Assembly (NCBI GenBank): GCA_949318235.1
Contig: OX439132.1
Location: 42,798,331-42,862,330 of the forward strand
Reading direction: 5' to 3'
DNA from: Ecdyonurus torrentis
Lineage: Eukaryota; Arthropoda; Insecta; Ephemeroptera; Heptageniidae
Length of the DNA stretch: 64,000 nt
A program made the translations under genes and the position numbers. Below the pieces are notes generated by a model. That model did no database searches, was not told where the DNA came from, and saw only the letters and a list, made by a program, of their open reading frames with translations. This document shows positions 11,914 through 23,803 of the stretch, piece by piece. Each line of letters starts with the position of its first letter. The stretch's first letter is position 1.

Positions 11914-12232
11914 GCCTTGGAAAACGATATCGCGCAGTGTTGGACCAAATATATCAGACTTGTACAGCGCATGTAATTGACTTGCACAGGATTCAACAAG
12001 AGTTTCTCCCGCTGTTACTGTCGTTCTGCCAGGACGAGAACGGTCAAGTAAGAGGCGTTGTATGCTTAGAACTAAGCAGCCAGGCACGACCTAGGACTTG
12101 GGCCACTTCTGGCTAGACCCGCCCTCTTACGGCTCTTACCCTCGCTCGTGATGATGGTCAGCGATGAGGAGCCGGTGATGTAGCTGAGCGCCGTGCAAGC
12201 TGTCTCCCAACTGCTCAACCTGTTGCGACATG
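11914..12232 (+). pseudogene. PPP4R4: exon E, unit 1 (PPP4R4-like HEAT repeats)
   Basis: The acceptor is TTTCCCAG and the donor is GACATG then GTGAGCAG. One frame reads QQEFLPLLLSFCQDENGQVR. After a stop in TCTGGCTAGACC, another open stretch reads LLPSLVMMVSDEEPVM, a TAG codon, then LSAVQAVSQLLNLLRHG. From memory of the family, this is the layout of two adjacent HEAT repeats in PPP4R4 (LPL..S.CQD...VR..C.QL, then LP.L..L..DE...VRL.A...L..LL). Exon A, next but one, fits the following part of that protein. The stops and frame change make this a pseudogene. An alternative is another HEAT/ARM scaffold such as PPP4R1 or a PP2A A subunit. Confidence 0.6.
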
Positions 12233-12598
12233 GTGAGCAGAATAAAAGTTGAGCACTCGAGATGATCTCTTTTTAAATCAAGGGAAAATTAAGATTTTGA
12301 TTAGAAACACAAGTGCAGAAATAATTAAGTATTTAATTTACTCTGCATATATTTGTAGCATAAATTTATGCCTAATTATAACACCATAAAAATTATTTTA
12401 TTTGAACAATATAATAAGTTACGATCAATAGCTCTGTAATTATAAGGTATAACTTAAAATATGCTGTATTATACTATGCTAATAATGAAATATATTTTTT
12501 AATATTGTGAACTTAATTGTCATATTTCGTGAGAAAAATTTTTATCGTGATTTTTGCCAGTTAAAATAAATATATAAATCTGATGTTTTTATTGACAG

Positions 12599-12743
12599 GT
12601 TCTGATGTTGGTGACTGCTACCTGCTCCATGCCTCACACAACAAAGATTTTATAACGTTCCATGTCGTTCCATGTAGAACAGAACTATATTTCTGTTCTG
12701 AGCAGATCCGAGACCGTGACTTGTCATTTCAATTTTACGTCAA
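12599..12743 (+). pseudogene. exon F, unit 2
   Basis: Acceptor ATTGACAG, donor GTCAA then GTAAGTG. It carries an extra ~42 bases relative to unit 1 (TTCCATGTCGTTCCATGTAG and neighbours, a short internal duplication), shared with unit 3. Confidence 0.55.
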
Positions 12744-13581
12744 GTAAGTGATTTACTACATATATCAATTAACTAAACATCAAATATAACTAACTGCTTT
12801 TACATTGATAAGCATGGAGAAAAATTCAGAATATTTTGCCATTTCTGTGCTGTGTATATTACACTAAGTTAGAAAAGTTTATACAGCGAATATTATGCAT
12901 TTAAATAGAATTCGGAATGCCTGTACTGTAGTTATTTCTATCCTTTTTCTTCTGAGGCCGTGGTTTGCACTGACCGTACTGTAAGTTTACGCTCTCGTGT
13001 TCTCGTCACGTTGATGTCTATGTGTATGTACTGTGTAGGTAATGTTGTTCATTAACTTTGTTGTCTTGCATAAATAATGTGCATGTCATTTGAATAACCA
13101 ATGCTGATTGACATTGTAGCAGCAGAAAACAGAATTTATGAACAGCACTAGTGTATCACAGCTACATTTGTAAAAGATAAAGAGTGAGAGAAAGAGAGAG
13201 AGAAGATTGTATATTCACCTGGCGATAACTACATAAAATTGTATTTAATATTAAGACACTCGCAAAGTGGCCTACGTTACTTCGTGGTGGGATTTTAATT
13301 TTTTTAAAAGAAAAATTAAAACCCAGCATACGAAAAAAGGTTACTGAATAGTAATTATACTCTTTTTTTAATATTTAGAATAAATTTGTTAAATATAAAA
13401 AGTTTATAAGATGTGTGTGTTTAAACTTTTTTAAATAAGTAATTGGGCTGTAATGAAGAGTTACATAAAAATCCGTAACTGAATAAAATCGTGTATTGTT
13501 ATTTTCCATGCAATTTAAAGTTTTATAAGCCTATTAAAGTAAAAAAAAATAATTTTATTATTTTTTCTATCTCATTCTCAG

Positions 13582-13858
13582 ATACAAAATCAAGCAGCAA
13601 CGACCAATGCTTGTTCACTCTCGCCTGCCAGCAAGTGTTCCATGTCACAGCACCCCTGGCACTCGCAGTGCTGGACCCAATGGTTCCTCTGATAGACCAC
13701 GCTGAGCTGCATGCGGAGTGCAGCAGTTTGAGCTCCTGTCAGCCATATTGGTGTTCGGTCTGCAGACTAAGCCGGAGGTCTTGAGGAGGATATTCTGTGA
13801 GTTATCATCAGCTTTCAGTCAGGATTTAAGGATAAATGTGGCGGCCAGCTTGCATCAG
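13582..13858 (+). pseudogene. PPP4R4: exon A, unit 2 (PPP4R4-like)
   Basis: Acceptor CATTCTCAG and donor TTGCATCAG then GTTAGTAAA. The second half reads VFGLQTKPEVLRRIFCELS and ends NVAASLHQ. That resembles the PPP4R4 segment with AM-VF, FC and VR-x-x-A-x-x-F/L-x-x-VSK spacing. The first half is open in a different frame (FTLACQQVFHVTAPLALAVL), so the exon as a whole does not read through. Confidence 0.6.
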
Positions 13859-14406
13859 GTTAGTAAAGTATATGATACTAAAAATAATGCTATGTTTAAA
13901 ATACACGCACAGATCTTCCTGTGCATTGCTGCCATAAAAATAAAAATAAATTTAAAAAAAAAAAAAAAAAAACGAAAGCATGAAAGAAACAATAAATTTA
14001 AGAGTTTCGCTTCTCAAAATTTTATATTTTGATAGATACAGGTACATTGGGTAAATACGCGAAACACGGGCGTCATGGCCAATTTTCCTTATTTAGCTCG
14101 CAGCATTGTTTGTATATATTTATATCCTTTTTGACATACAGCGCACAGGGTAGCATAAGTAATGGCAATACAATTATGGTTATTGAAGAGTTAAAAAAGA
14201 TGGATAAATGTTTTTGTGTGTGTGTGTGTGTGTCAAATAAGCCAAGCGTAAACTTTTAGAACATCAGGTATATTTAAATTAAAATACCTCAAGTTATTGA
14301 TATCCTGCAGAGTATGCAACAAATATGTCATCTATTCGTAACTGGTTGCATACTTTCATATCTTGTAGGCGCTTTAATAATAACGTTTGCTCTCTTTTTG
14401 TTCCAG

Positions 14407-14476
14407 TACGTCAATAGTCTTGTGTGTACAAAGTCATGCTGAAGTGGAGGCAGCACGGACATACTTTCAATCACTG
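14407..14476 (+). pseudogene. exon B, unit 2
   Basis: Acceptor TTGTTCCAG and donor CACTG then GTAAC. In the frame that is open in the rearranged copy (SIVYKVMLKWRQHG) this copy has a TAG. The peptide might continue the PPP4R4 HEAT segment, but the match is weak. Confidence 0.5.
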
Positions 14477-14523
14477 GTAACTTTACCGCTTAATCTATTA
14501 TTTTTTTTCTCAGCGAACTTTTT

Positions 14524-14883
14524 TTGCGTTTTACATTAGCTTGTTCTGTAAGCTATACACAAATATTGAGCCAGGTTAAAAATTGTCCCTTCTTAAAAAC
14601 ATCTGATCATGACGTCAATACATGTATACTACGTTTATATGTATGGTCGATATTTGTTATTTCTTCGTTTAGAACTTTAAACCTGATCAAAATGAACGAA
14701 ACTTCACATAAAAAAGTTCCATGTTCAACATGCGACTTATTTCATCGGCTCAAAAATCAAGATCAAGCAACGAATATCTCTTATTTTGTTTCTAAGCTAA
14801 TCACTGTTACTATATTTTACAAAAAGAATATTGACTTTTTACTATATACATCGAGTCATTCGGCAAAAGCAAAAATAATTTGA
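14524..14883 (+). other. conserved open segment downstream of exon B, unit 2 (119 codons)
   Basis: Starts MRFTLACSVSYTQILSQ and ends with SSHSAKAKII. It is nearly identical in unit 3. AT-rich, with no recognised domain and no obvious signal peptide. Confidence 0.25.
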
Positions 14884-15050
14884 TTTTTCCCCAAGGTACC
14901 TAATTCAAAATCTTACTCGAACACCCCAAGACTAAGGGTTTGTTCTGAAGAGTTAAATCTTTTTAACTGAATTACATCTTAAATTATTGTTTTCTTAGTA
15001 CTTTAAATTTTTAAGCATATAGAAATATATAGTGTCTTATTGAATCGCAA

Positions 15051-15286
15051 ATAAATTAAGCAGCGTCGATCAACACTGGTTCATACCCGCCACTAGCATA
15101 TGTCTTAGCCCAGAGCAACCCTGGCACTCGCAGTTCTCCAGCCAATGGTTCCTCGCTGTTAGACCGCGCGGAGCTGCGTGTGGAGTGCATAAGGTGCGCC
15201 TGCCCGCCATGTCAGTTTGTCGTCTGTAAACCAAGCTTGCTAGCTTGCATCTAGATTGCATCGAGCTTGCATCGAACTTGCATCAG
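15051..15286 (+). pseudogene. exon C, unit 2 (acceptor lost)
   Basis: Same block as 10451-10680, but the acceptor ACAG has become GCAA, so splicing at this site should fail. A TCTAGATTGCATCGAGCTTG insertion near the 3' end is shared with unit 3. Confidence 0.55.
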
Positions 15287-15321
15287 GTTAGTAAAATTAA
15301 TAAAATATATAATACTGGCAA

Positions 15322-15324
<3 letters not shown>

Positions 15325-15364
<40 letters not shown>
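15325..15364. repeat. (GA)n microsatellite
   Basis: About 20 GA units just after exon C. Shorter versions lie at the matching place in units 1 (10719-10731) and 3 (20646-20662). Confidence 0.95.
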
Positions 15365-15368
<4 letters not shown>

Positions 15369-15639
15369 CTATATATTTGACTATTATGCATACCCATATT
15401 ATGGAATAATTGGAATTGAAATATATTGATATTGACACGTAAATGTAACGCGAGTTGACGCACGTCAATAGATAAACCAATTTGTGTTTGTTTTGTGCTA
15501 GTTATTAATTACTGTAATATTATGATGATTGCAACTAATATAGTTTTGTTTGATCTATCTACACAAAGTATAATTATTTTTACTTTTCAAAATTTTCACG
15601 AACCTGATTCTGAATCCCTTTCGTTTATAATTCATGCAG

Positions 15640-15909
15640 CGCCCAACATCAGAGAAGTGAGGACTTGAAGCACTTGTCTACCGAGGACTACACGAGGACT
15701 TGACGACCGTACGTGAGGATCTAAAAAGGACCTATATTACTTGAGGATTGCTAAGATAAGTGGACAAGCAACGTTATTTTAGTACCAATTAATATAAGAG
15801 TGCATATTTTGCCGGCTCTTTTTTGTTCACCTGTTGAGCAGACAAGTGCGGGCACGGAGCTCTTGTCGTGCAACACTGTGACCTTGCAACACAGCGCAGC
15901 CTCGCAGCA
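15640..15909 (+). pseudogene. exon D, unit 2
   Basis: Acceptor TTCATGCAG, candidate donor CAGCA then GTATGTAG. Near-identical to unit 1 with the same stops. Confidence 0.5.
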
Positions 15910-16051
15910 GTATGTAGTTGTTAATTACTTGTAATGGTTATGTTTGTTTTAAAATTTAAAACCACTCAACATTTTAAATAAGCATTACAATTACCAAATG
16001 TGTTATAATACAGAGTTTTATTTATTTTAATATTTATAAATTTATTTATAT

Positions 16052-16208
<157 letters not shown>

Positions 16209-16485
16209 TTACAGGTAAATACATAAAATTTCAATATAATGATGTATTTGAAAGAAATATAATGTTTATTTTAAATGATAAATAGATTTGATCACGACAC
16301 CACCATTACCACTACAAGTAAAATAAACCGTTGCTACCTCACTGGTTTTTCAATACAAGATCAGAGTGTCGCAGGACTAAAGAGCTGCATGACTATTCTT
16401 AGCTAGCAATATTTATGCTATGTTGACATAAATGCAGCATAAATTACTTATCCCTGTACAAAATTAGCTAATGTATATTTCCCAG

Positions 16486-16804
16486 GCCTTGGAAAACGAT
16501 ATCGCGCAGTGTTGGATCAAATATATCAGACTTATACAGCGCATGTAATTGACTTGCCCAGGATTCAACAAGAGTTTCTCCCGCTGTTACTGTCTTGCTG
16601 CCAGGACGAGAACGGTCAAGTAAGAGGTTGTGTATGCTTACAACTAACCAGCAAGGCACGAGCTAGGACTTGGAACACTTCTGGCTAGACCCACCCTCTT
16701 GCGGCTCTTACCCTCGCTTGTGATGATAGTCAGCGATGAGGAGCCGGTGATATAGCTGAGCGCCGTGCAAGCAGTCTCCCAACTGCTCAACCTGTTGCGA
16801 CATG
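16486..16804 (+). pseudogene. PPP4R4: exon E, unit 2 (PPP4R4-like HEAT repeats)
   Basis: Same structure as unit 1, with the shared stops in TCTGGCTAGACC and in the GTGATATAGCTGAG context. The donor is GACATG then GTGTGC. Confidence 0.6.
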
Positions 16805-17173
16805 GTGTGCAGATTATAAGTTGAGCACTCGAGATGATCTCTTTTTGAATCAAGTGAGAATTAAGAGTTTGATTAGAAACACAAGTGCAGAAATAATTAA
16901 GTATTTAATTTACTCTGCATATATTTGTAGCATAAATTTATGCCTAATTATAACACCATAAAAATTATTTTATTTGGACAATATAATAAGTTACGCTCAA
17001 TAGCTCTGTAATTATAAGGTATAACTTAAAATATGCCGTATTATACTATGCTAATAATGAGCAATATTTTTTAATATTGTGAACTTAATTGTCATACGAG
17101 TTCGTGAGAAAATTTTTCATTGTGAATTTTGCCAGTTAAAATAAATATTTAAATCTGATGTTTTTATTGACAG

Positions 17174-17316
17174 GTTCTGATGAGGGTGACTGCTACCTGC
17201 TCCATGCCTCACAACTTAGATTTTAAAACGTTCCATGTCGTTCCATGTAGAACAGAACTATATTTCTGTTCTGAGCAGATCCGAGACCGTGACTTGTCAT
17301 TTCAATTTGACGTCAA
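17174..17316 (+). pseudogene. exon F, unit 3
   Basis: Acceptor ATTGACAG, donor GTCAA then GTAAGTA. Shares the extra ~42 bases with unit 2. Confidence 0.55.
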
Positions 17317-18218
17317 GTAAGTAATTTACTACATATATCAATTAACTAAACATCAGATATAACTAACTGCATTTACATTGATAAGCATGGAGAAAAATCC
17401 AAAATATTTTGCTATTTATGTGCTGTGTATATTACACTAAGTTATCAAAGTTTATACAGCGAATATTATGCATTTAAATAGAATTCGGAATGCCTGTACT
17501 GTAATTATTTCTATCCTTTTTCTTCTGAGGCCGTGGTTTTGCACTGACAGTACTGTAAGTTTACGCTCTCGTGTTCTCGTCACGTTGATGTCTATGTGTA
17601 TGTACTATGTAGGTAATGTTGGTCATAAACTTTGTTCTCTTGCATCAAATAATGTGCATGTCATTTGAATAACCAATGCTGATTGACATTGTAGCAGCAG
17701 AAAGCAGCATCTATGAACAGCACTAGTGTATCACAGCTACATTAGTATAAGATAAAGAGAGAGATAGAGAGAGAGAAGATTGTATATTCACCTGGCGATA
17801 AATACATAAAATTGTATTTAATATTAAGACACTCGCAAAGTGGCCTACGTTACTTCGTGGTGGGGTTTTTATTTTTTTTTAAGAAAAATCAAAACCAAGC
17901 ATACGAAAAAAGGTTACTGAAGAGTAATTATACTCCTTTTTTAATATTTAGAATAAATTTGTTAAATATAAAAAGTTTATAAGATGTGCACAGCTAACTG
18001 TTTACCACTGAAAAAATAAAGTTTTTACCAACAAGTTACTGTTTAAACTTTTTTAAATAAAAGTAACTAAGCTTTAATGAAGAGGTTCCTTTAATGAAGA
18101 GTTTCATATCCGTAACTGAATAAAATCGTATATTGTTATTTTCCATGCAATTTAAAGTTTTATAGGCCTATTAAAGTAAAAAAAATTATTTTTATTATTT
18201 TTTCTATCTCATTCTCAG

Positions 18219-18495
18219 ATAAAAAATCAAGCAGCAACGACCAACGCTTGTTCACACTCGCCTGCCAGCAAGTGTTCCATGTCACAGCACCCCTGGCACT
18301 CGCAGTGCTGGGACCAATGGTTCCTCTGATAGACCACGCTGAGCTGCATGCGGAGTGCAGCAGTTTGAGTTCCTGTCAGCCATGTTGATGTTCGGTCTGC
18401 AGACTAAGCCGGAGGTCTTGAGGAGGATATTCTGTGAGTTATCATCAGATATCAGTCAGGATTTAAGGAGAAATGTGGCGGCCAGCTTGCATCAG
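18219..18495 (+). pseudogene. PPP4R4: exon A, unit 3 (PPP4R4-like)
   Basis: Both splice sites are intact. The 5' half is open in one frame; the PPP4R4-like half (MFGLQTKPEVLRRIFCELS) is in another, ending RRNVAASLHQ at the donor. Confidence 0.6.
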
Positions 18496-19078
18496 GTTAG
18501 TAAAACAAATATTTATTATATGATTTAAGATTTGTCTTATAGCACTGATAAGAAAGTAAAGTATATGATACAAAAAATAATGCTATGTTTAAAATACACG
18601 CACAGATCTTCCTGTGCATTGCTGCCATAAAAAAATAACAAAAACGAAAGCATGAAAGAAACAATAAATTTAAGTGTTTTGCTTCTCAAAATTTTATATT
18701 TTGATAGATACAGGTACATTGGGTAAATACGCGAAACACGGGCGTCATGGCCAATTTTCCTAATTTAGCTCGCAGCATTGTTTGTATATATTTATATCCT
18801 TTATGACATACTGCGCACAGGGTAGCATAAGTAATGGAAATACAATTATTGTTATTGAAGAGTTCAAAAAGATGGATAAATGTTTTTGTGTGTGTGTGTG
18901 TGTGTCAAATAAGCCAAGCGTAAACTTTTAGAACGTTAGGTATATTTAAATTAAAATACCTCAAGTTATTGATATCCTGCAGAGTATGCAACAAATATGT
19001 CATCTATTCGTAACTGGTTGCATACTTTCATATCTTGTAGGCGCTTTAATAATAACGTTTGCTCTCTTTTTGTTCCAG

Positions 19079-19148
19079 TGCGTCAATAGTCTTGTGTGTA
19101 CAAAGTCATGCTGAAGTGGAGGCAGCACGGACATGCTTTCAATCACTG
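19079..19148 (+). pseudogene. exon B, unit 3
   Basis: Acceptor TTGTTCCAG, donor CACTG then GTAAC. As in unit 2, the presumed frame contains a TAG. Confidence 0.5.
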
Positions 19149-19194
19149 GTAACTTTACAGCTTTATCTATTTTTTTTTTCCACCGAACCTTTTT

Positions 19195-19554
19195 TTGCGT
19201 TTTACATTAGCTTGTTCTGTAAGCTATACACAAATATTGTGCCAGCTAGGAAATTTTTCCTTTTTAATAGCATCTAATCATGACGTAATTACATGTATAC
19301 TACGTTTATATGTATGGTCGATCTTTGTTATTTCTTCGTTTAGAACTTTAAACCTGATCAAAATGAACGAAACTTCACATAAAAAAGTTCCATGTTCAAC
19401 ATGCGACTCATTTCATCGGCTCAAAAATCAAGATCAAGCAACGAATATCTCTTATTTTGTTTCTAAGCTAATCACTGTTACTATATTTTACAAAAAATAT
19501 ATTGACTTTGTACTATATACATCGAGTCATTCGGCAAAACCAAAAAGAATTTGA
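19195..19554 (+). other. conserved open segment downstream of exon B, unit 3 (119 codons)
   Basis: Equivalent of 14524-14883, same length, ending SSHSAKPKRI. Confidence 0.25.
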
Positions 19555-19680
19555 TTTTTCCCCAAGGTACCTAATTCAAAATCTTACTCGAACACCCCAA
19601 GACTGAGGGTTTGTTTTGAAGAGTTAAACCTTTTTAACTGAATAACATCTTAAATTATTGTTTTCTTAGTACTTTAAATT

Positions 19681-20326
19681 TATTTATTTATTTATTTATT
19701 ATTCACATAGGTTATACATATTTTACATAGGTTGGTCGCATATTTAATCTTGCAATCAGCGAGCTATGCTCATACGAAACAATTTAGTAAAAGAAAGACA
19801 AATGTTTAAAGAAAGAAGTGTCGAGTAAAGTATATAAGGGTACATAATATAATAGCCTATACATTTTTTTTTTCTTCCCAGTTACAGAAAAGATAAAGAA
19901 ATAAAGATAACTGCCAAAGAAGATTTAAGACATTATATATATAAGAGTGTAAAACAAGGTCAAGAATACTATTCAATCATAATTTCAGAATATCAAACTA
20001 TAGTAATGTAAATAATATAAATAATAATCAAAATTAAAGTAAATTCAACTTTTTTTTTTTTTCTTTCTCCAGTTACAGTAAAGAAAAATAAACAATGATA
20101 AACTATCAACGAACTTTTACTACAGTTTATAAAGTATAAAAGAAGACCAAAGAATACTATTAAATCAAACTTTCAGAATATGAAAAACATAGTAATGCTA
20201 ATAATATAAACAATAATAATAAGAAAAAAAAAAATATATATATATATATATAAATTCAACATTTTTTTTTTTTTTTTTTAACAGTTACAGTAAAGATAAA
20301 TAAACAATGATAAACTATCAAGGAAC
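19681..20326. mobile_element. 646-bp insertion with 6-bp target duplication and internal tandem repeats
   Basis: Unit 2 reads continuously across this site, while here TAAATT is found on both sides (19675-19680 and 20327-20332). The plus-strand 5' end is TATTTATTTATTTATTATTC, the complement of an AATAAATA-type tail, so it may be a 5'-truncated non-LTR element in minus orientation. Inside are two to three repeats of about 185-210 bp. Each starts with a T run followed by CAGTTACAG(T/A)AAAGA, near 19865, 20050 and 20262. No coding remnant is seen. Confidence 0.6.
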
Positions 20327-20372
20327 TAAATTCTAAACATATAGAAATATATATTGTCTTATTGAATCACAA

Positions 20373-20608
20373 ATAAACTAAGCAGCGTCGATTGACACTG
20401 GTTCATACCCGCCACTAGCATATGTCTTAGCCCAGAGCAACCCTGGCACTCGCAGTTCTCCAGCCAATGGTTCCTTGCTTTTAGACCGCGCGGAGCTGCA
20501 TGTGGAGTGCATAAGGTGCGCCTGCCCGCCATGTCAGTTTGTCGTCTGTAAGCCAAGCTTGCCAGCTTGCATCTAGATTGCATCGAGCTTGCATCGAACT
20601 TGCATCAG
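20373..20608 (+). pseudogene. exon C, unit 3 (both splice sites lost)
   Basis: The acceptor is ACAA instead of ACAG, and the donor is CATCAG then TTTAG instead of GTTAG. Otherwise near-identical to unit 2. Confidence 0.55.
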
Positions 20609-20937
20609 TTTAGTAAAATTAATAAAATATATAATACTGGCAATAAGAGAGAGAGAGAGAGAAATACTAAAGATTTGACTATTATGCATACCCATACTAT
20701 GGAATAATTGGAATTGAAATATATTGATAATGACACGTAAATGTAACGTGCGTTGACGCACGTCAATGGATAAACCAAGTTGTGTTTGTTTTGTGCTAGT
20801 TATAAATTACTGTAATATTATGATGATTTCAACTAATATAGCTTCGTTTGATCTATCTACAAAATGTATAATTATTTTTACTTTTCAAAATTTTCACTAA
20901 CCTGATTCTGAATCCCTTTCGTTTATAATTCATGCAG

Positions 20938-21210
20938 CGCCCAACATTAGAGAAGTGGGGACTTGAAGCACTTGACTACCGAGGACTACGCGAGGACTGG
21001 ACGACCGTACCTGAGGAGCAAAACAGGACCTATATTACTTGAGGATTGCTAAGATAAGTGGACAAACAACGTTATTTTAGTATTAAATAATATAAGAATA
21101 CATGACTTGCTGTCTCTTTTGTTCACTTGTCGAGGAGACAAATGCGGGCACGGAGCTCTTGTCGTGCGACACTGTGATCTTGCATGACGATGTAGCGCAG
21201 CCTAGCAGCA
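20938..21210 (+). pseudogene. exon D, unit 3
   Basis: Acceptor intact; the donor seen in units 1 and 2 (GTATGTAG) is altered to GAATGTAG. It is more diverged than units 1 and 2. Confidence 0.5.
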
Positions 21211-21352
21211 GAATGTAGTCCTTAATTACTTGTAATGATTATGTTTGTTTCAAAATTTAAAACAACTCAACATTTAAAATAAGCATTTCAATAACTAAAT
21301 ATGTCATAATACAGAGTTTTATGTATATTTATATTTATTAATTTATTTATAT

Positions 21353-21516
<164 letters not shown>

Positions 21517-21803
21517 TTTAGGTAGTTACAGGTAATTAAATAAAATTTCAATATAATGATGTATTTGGAAGAAATATAATTTATTATTTTTAATCATAAA
21601 TAGATTTGATCACGACACCACCATTACCATTACAAGTAAAATAAACCGTTGCTACCTCACTGGTTTCTCAATGCAAGATCAGAGTGTCGCAGGACTAAAG
21701 AGCTGCATGACTATTCTAAGCTAGCAATATTTATTCTCTATTGACATAAATGAAGCATAAATTACTTATCCCTGTACAAAATTAGCTAATGTATATTTCG
21801 CAG

Positions 21804-22122
21804 GCCTTGGAGAACGATATCGCGCAGTGTTGGACCAAGATATATCAGACTTGTACAGCGCATGTAATTGACTTGCCCAGGATGCAACAAGAGTTTCTCC
21901 CGCTGTTACTGTCGTTCTGCCAGGACGAGAACGGTCAAGTAAGAGGCGTTGTATGCATTCAACTAACCAGGCAAGCATGAGCTAGGACTATGGCCTTTTC
22001 TGGTATACCTGGCCTCTTACGGCTCTTACCCTAGCTCGTGATGATGGTTAGCGATGAGGAGCCGATGATGTAGCTGAGCACCGTTAAAGCTGTCTCCCAA
22101 CTGTTCAACCTGCTGCGACATA
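21804..22122 (+). pseudogene. PPP4R4: exon E, unit 3 (PPP4R4-like HEAT repeats)
   Basis: Acceptor TTTCGCAG. A 63-residue frame in the first half reads MQQEFLPLLLSFCQDENGQV. The downstream HEAT segment is again interrupted by the shared GATGTAGCTGAG stop. The TCTGGCTAGACC stop is replaced by TGGTATACCTGG, so that part mutated further in this copy. Confidence 0.6.
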
Positions 22123-22211
22123 GTGAGCACATTATAAGTTGAGCTCTCGGGATGATCTGCAGAGTTAAAGTTAAAAAATTAATTTTATTATTTTTTCTTT
22201 CTGATTCTCAG

Positions 22212-22489
22212 ATAAAAAAATCAAGCAGCAACGACCGACGATTGTTCACACTCGCATGTCAGCAAGTGTCCCAGATCACAGCACCCATGGCACTCGCAGT
22301 GCTGAGACCAATGGTTCCTCTGATAGACCACGCTGAGCTGCATGCGGAGAGCAGCAGGTTGTGCGCCTGTCCACCATATTGGTGTTTGGTCTGCAGTCTA
22401 AGCCGGAGGTCTTCAGGAGGATATTCTGTGAGTTATCATCAGATATTAGTCAGGATTTGAGGAGGAATGTGGCGGCCAGCTTGCATCAG
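22212..22489 (+). pseudogene. PPP4R4: exon A, mosaic copy 4 (PPP4R4-like)
   Basis: Intact acceptor (GATTCTCAG) and donor (CATCAG then GTTAGTAAA). The preceding intron is truncated to about 60 bases, where it is fused to sequence downstream of exon E of unit 3. Confidence 0.6.
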
Positions 22490-22539
22490 GTTAGTAAAAC
22501 TAAATTTATATATATGAACTAAGGTTAAGCACTGATAAG

Positions 22540-23331
22540 TAGAGACCGGATTTTTAGGTGAAAATTTTGGTAAAAAAAGGTCTAAAATAGGTGATTTTTT
22601 TGCACAAAAAAGATGAAAACAATGTGAAAAAAAGGTGATAAAACCTAAAAAAAAGGTGATACAACCTGAAAAAAGGTGATGAATTCAGAAAAAAGGTGAT
22701 ACATTTTTTTTTAAAGTAAAAAAAAAAGAATAAAAGATTTTTTTAGTGTATGCTATACTGTCTATAGGTATTTTGTAGCTACAAGTACAACCTACAACAA
22801 CAAAAAAAAAAAAAAAAAAAAAAAAAGAGAGATTCATTGTATAATACTATATTTAAAGGAAACAAATAGACTAATAGAGGCAAATTTGCACATCATTTCA
22901 TTCGGTCATTGGCTCTTCTTCTGCGCCACCTTCGTCTTCTGCCTCATCTTCTTCTTCTTCCTCCTCATCTTCACCCTCTACAATCAGTGTTTCCATGTCA
23001 ATTTCTTCACCCAGTTTATTTATGTTGCAGTTACATACGACAATCATCTCCAGATTGTCGTCAGTTAAATTTGTTAAATTTGATGGCATACAATGGATCT
23101 CTGTTTTAAAAAGTTAAGGTAAAAAATCTTTTTTTTTTTTTAAACGTTTTGTTAATTCTTAAAAAAATACTCATTTAGGTGAAAAAAGTTGAGGAAAAGG
23201 TGAAAAAAGGTGGTAAAACCTAAAAAAAGGTGAAAAAAGTTGAAAAAAAGTAAAAACCTAAAAAAAGGTGAAAAATAAAAAAAAGTTGATCTTAAACGGC
23301 TCGAAATTTTCGTCTGAAAATCCGGTCTCTA
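22540..23331. mobile_element. hAT-type non-autonomous transposon (792 bp)
   Basis: The terminal inverted repeats begin TAGAGACCGGATTTT and pair over about 28 bases with four mismatches. CTGATAAG is duplicated at 22532-22539 and 23332-23339, an 8-bp duplication as made by hAT elements. Unit 3 preserves the empty site near 18547-18560 (GCACTGATAAGAAAG). The interior has many AAAAAGGTGA-type repeats. A 63-codon minus-strand frame at 22898-23089 ends in an acidic run and may be a transposase remnant or chance. Confidence 0.9.
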
Positions 23332-23701
23332 CTGATAAGAAAGGTGAACTCTCGAGATGATCTCGTTTTGAATCAAGTGAGAAATAAGATTTTGAAAAGA
23401 ATCACAAGTGCATAAATTATTAAGTATGTAATTTATTCTGCATAATATATATCTTTGTTGAATAAATTTATGCTTCATTATAACACCATAAAAATTATTT
23501 TATTTTGACAATATAATAAGTTACGGCTTATAGCACTGTAATTATGAAGTATAACTGAAAATATGCTGTATTACACTATGGTAAAAATGAGCTATATTTT
23601 TTAATATTGTGAACTTAATTTTCTTCTTTCGTGAAAGATTTTTTTTATTATTAATTATGCCAGTTAAAATAAATATATAAATCTGATGTTTTGATTGACA
23701 G

Positions 23702-23803
23702 GTTCTGATGTTGGTGACTGCTGCCTGCTCCATATGCCTCGCAACTACATTTCGCTTCTAAGCAGATCCGAGACCGTGACTTGTCATTTCAATTTGACGT
23801 CAA
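23702..23803 (+). pseudogene. exon F, copy 5
   Basis: Acceptor GATTGACAG, donor GTCAA then GTAAGTG. It has the short form, as in unit 1. Confidence 0.55.

Noticed and set aside
22898..23089. Acidic 63-residue minus-strand protein in the hAT element
   Set aside because: Could be a transposase remnant, but it is short and low-complexity; not enough to call a gene.
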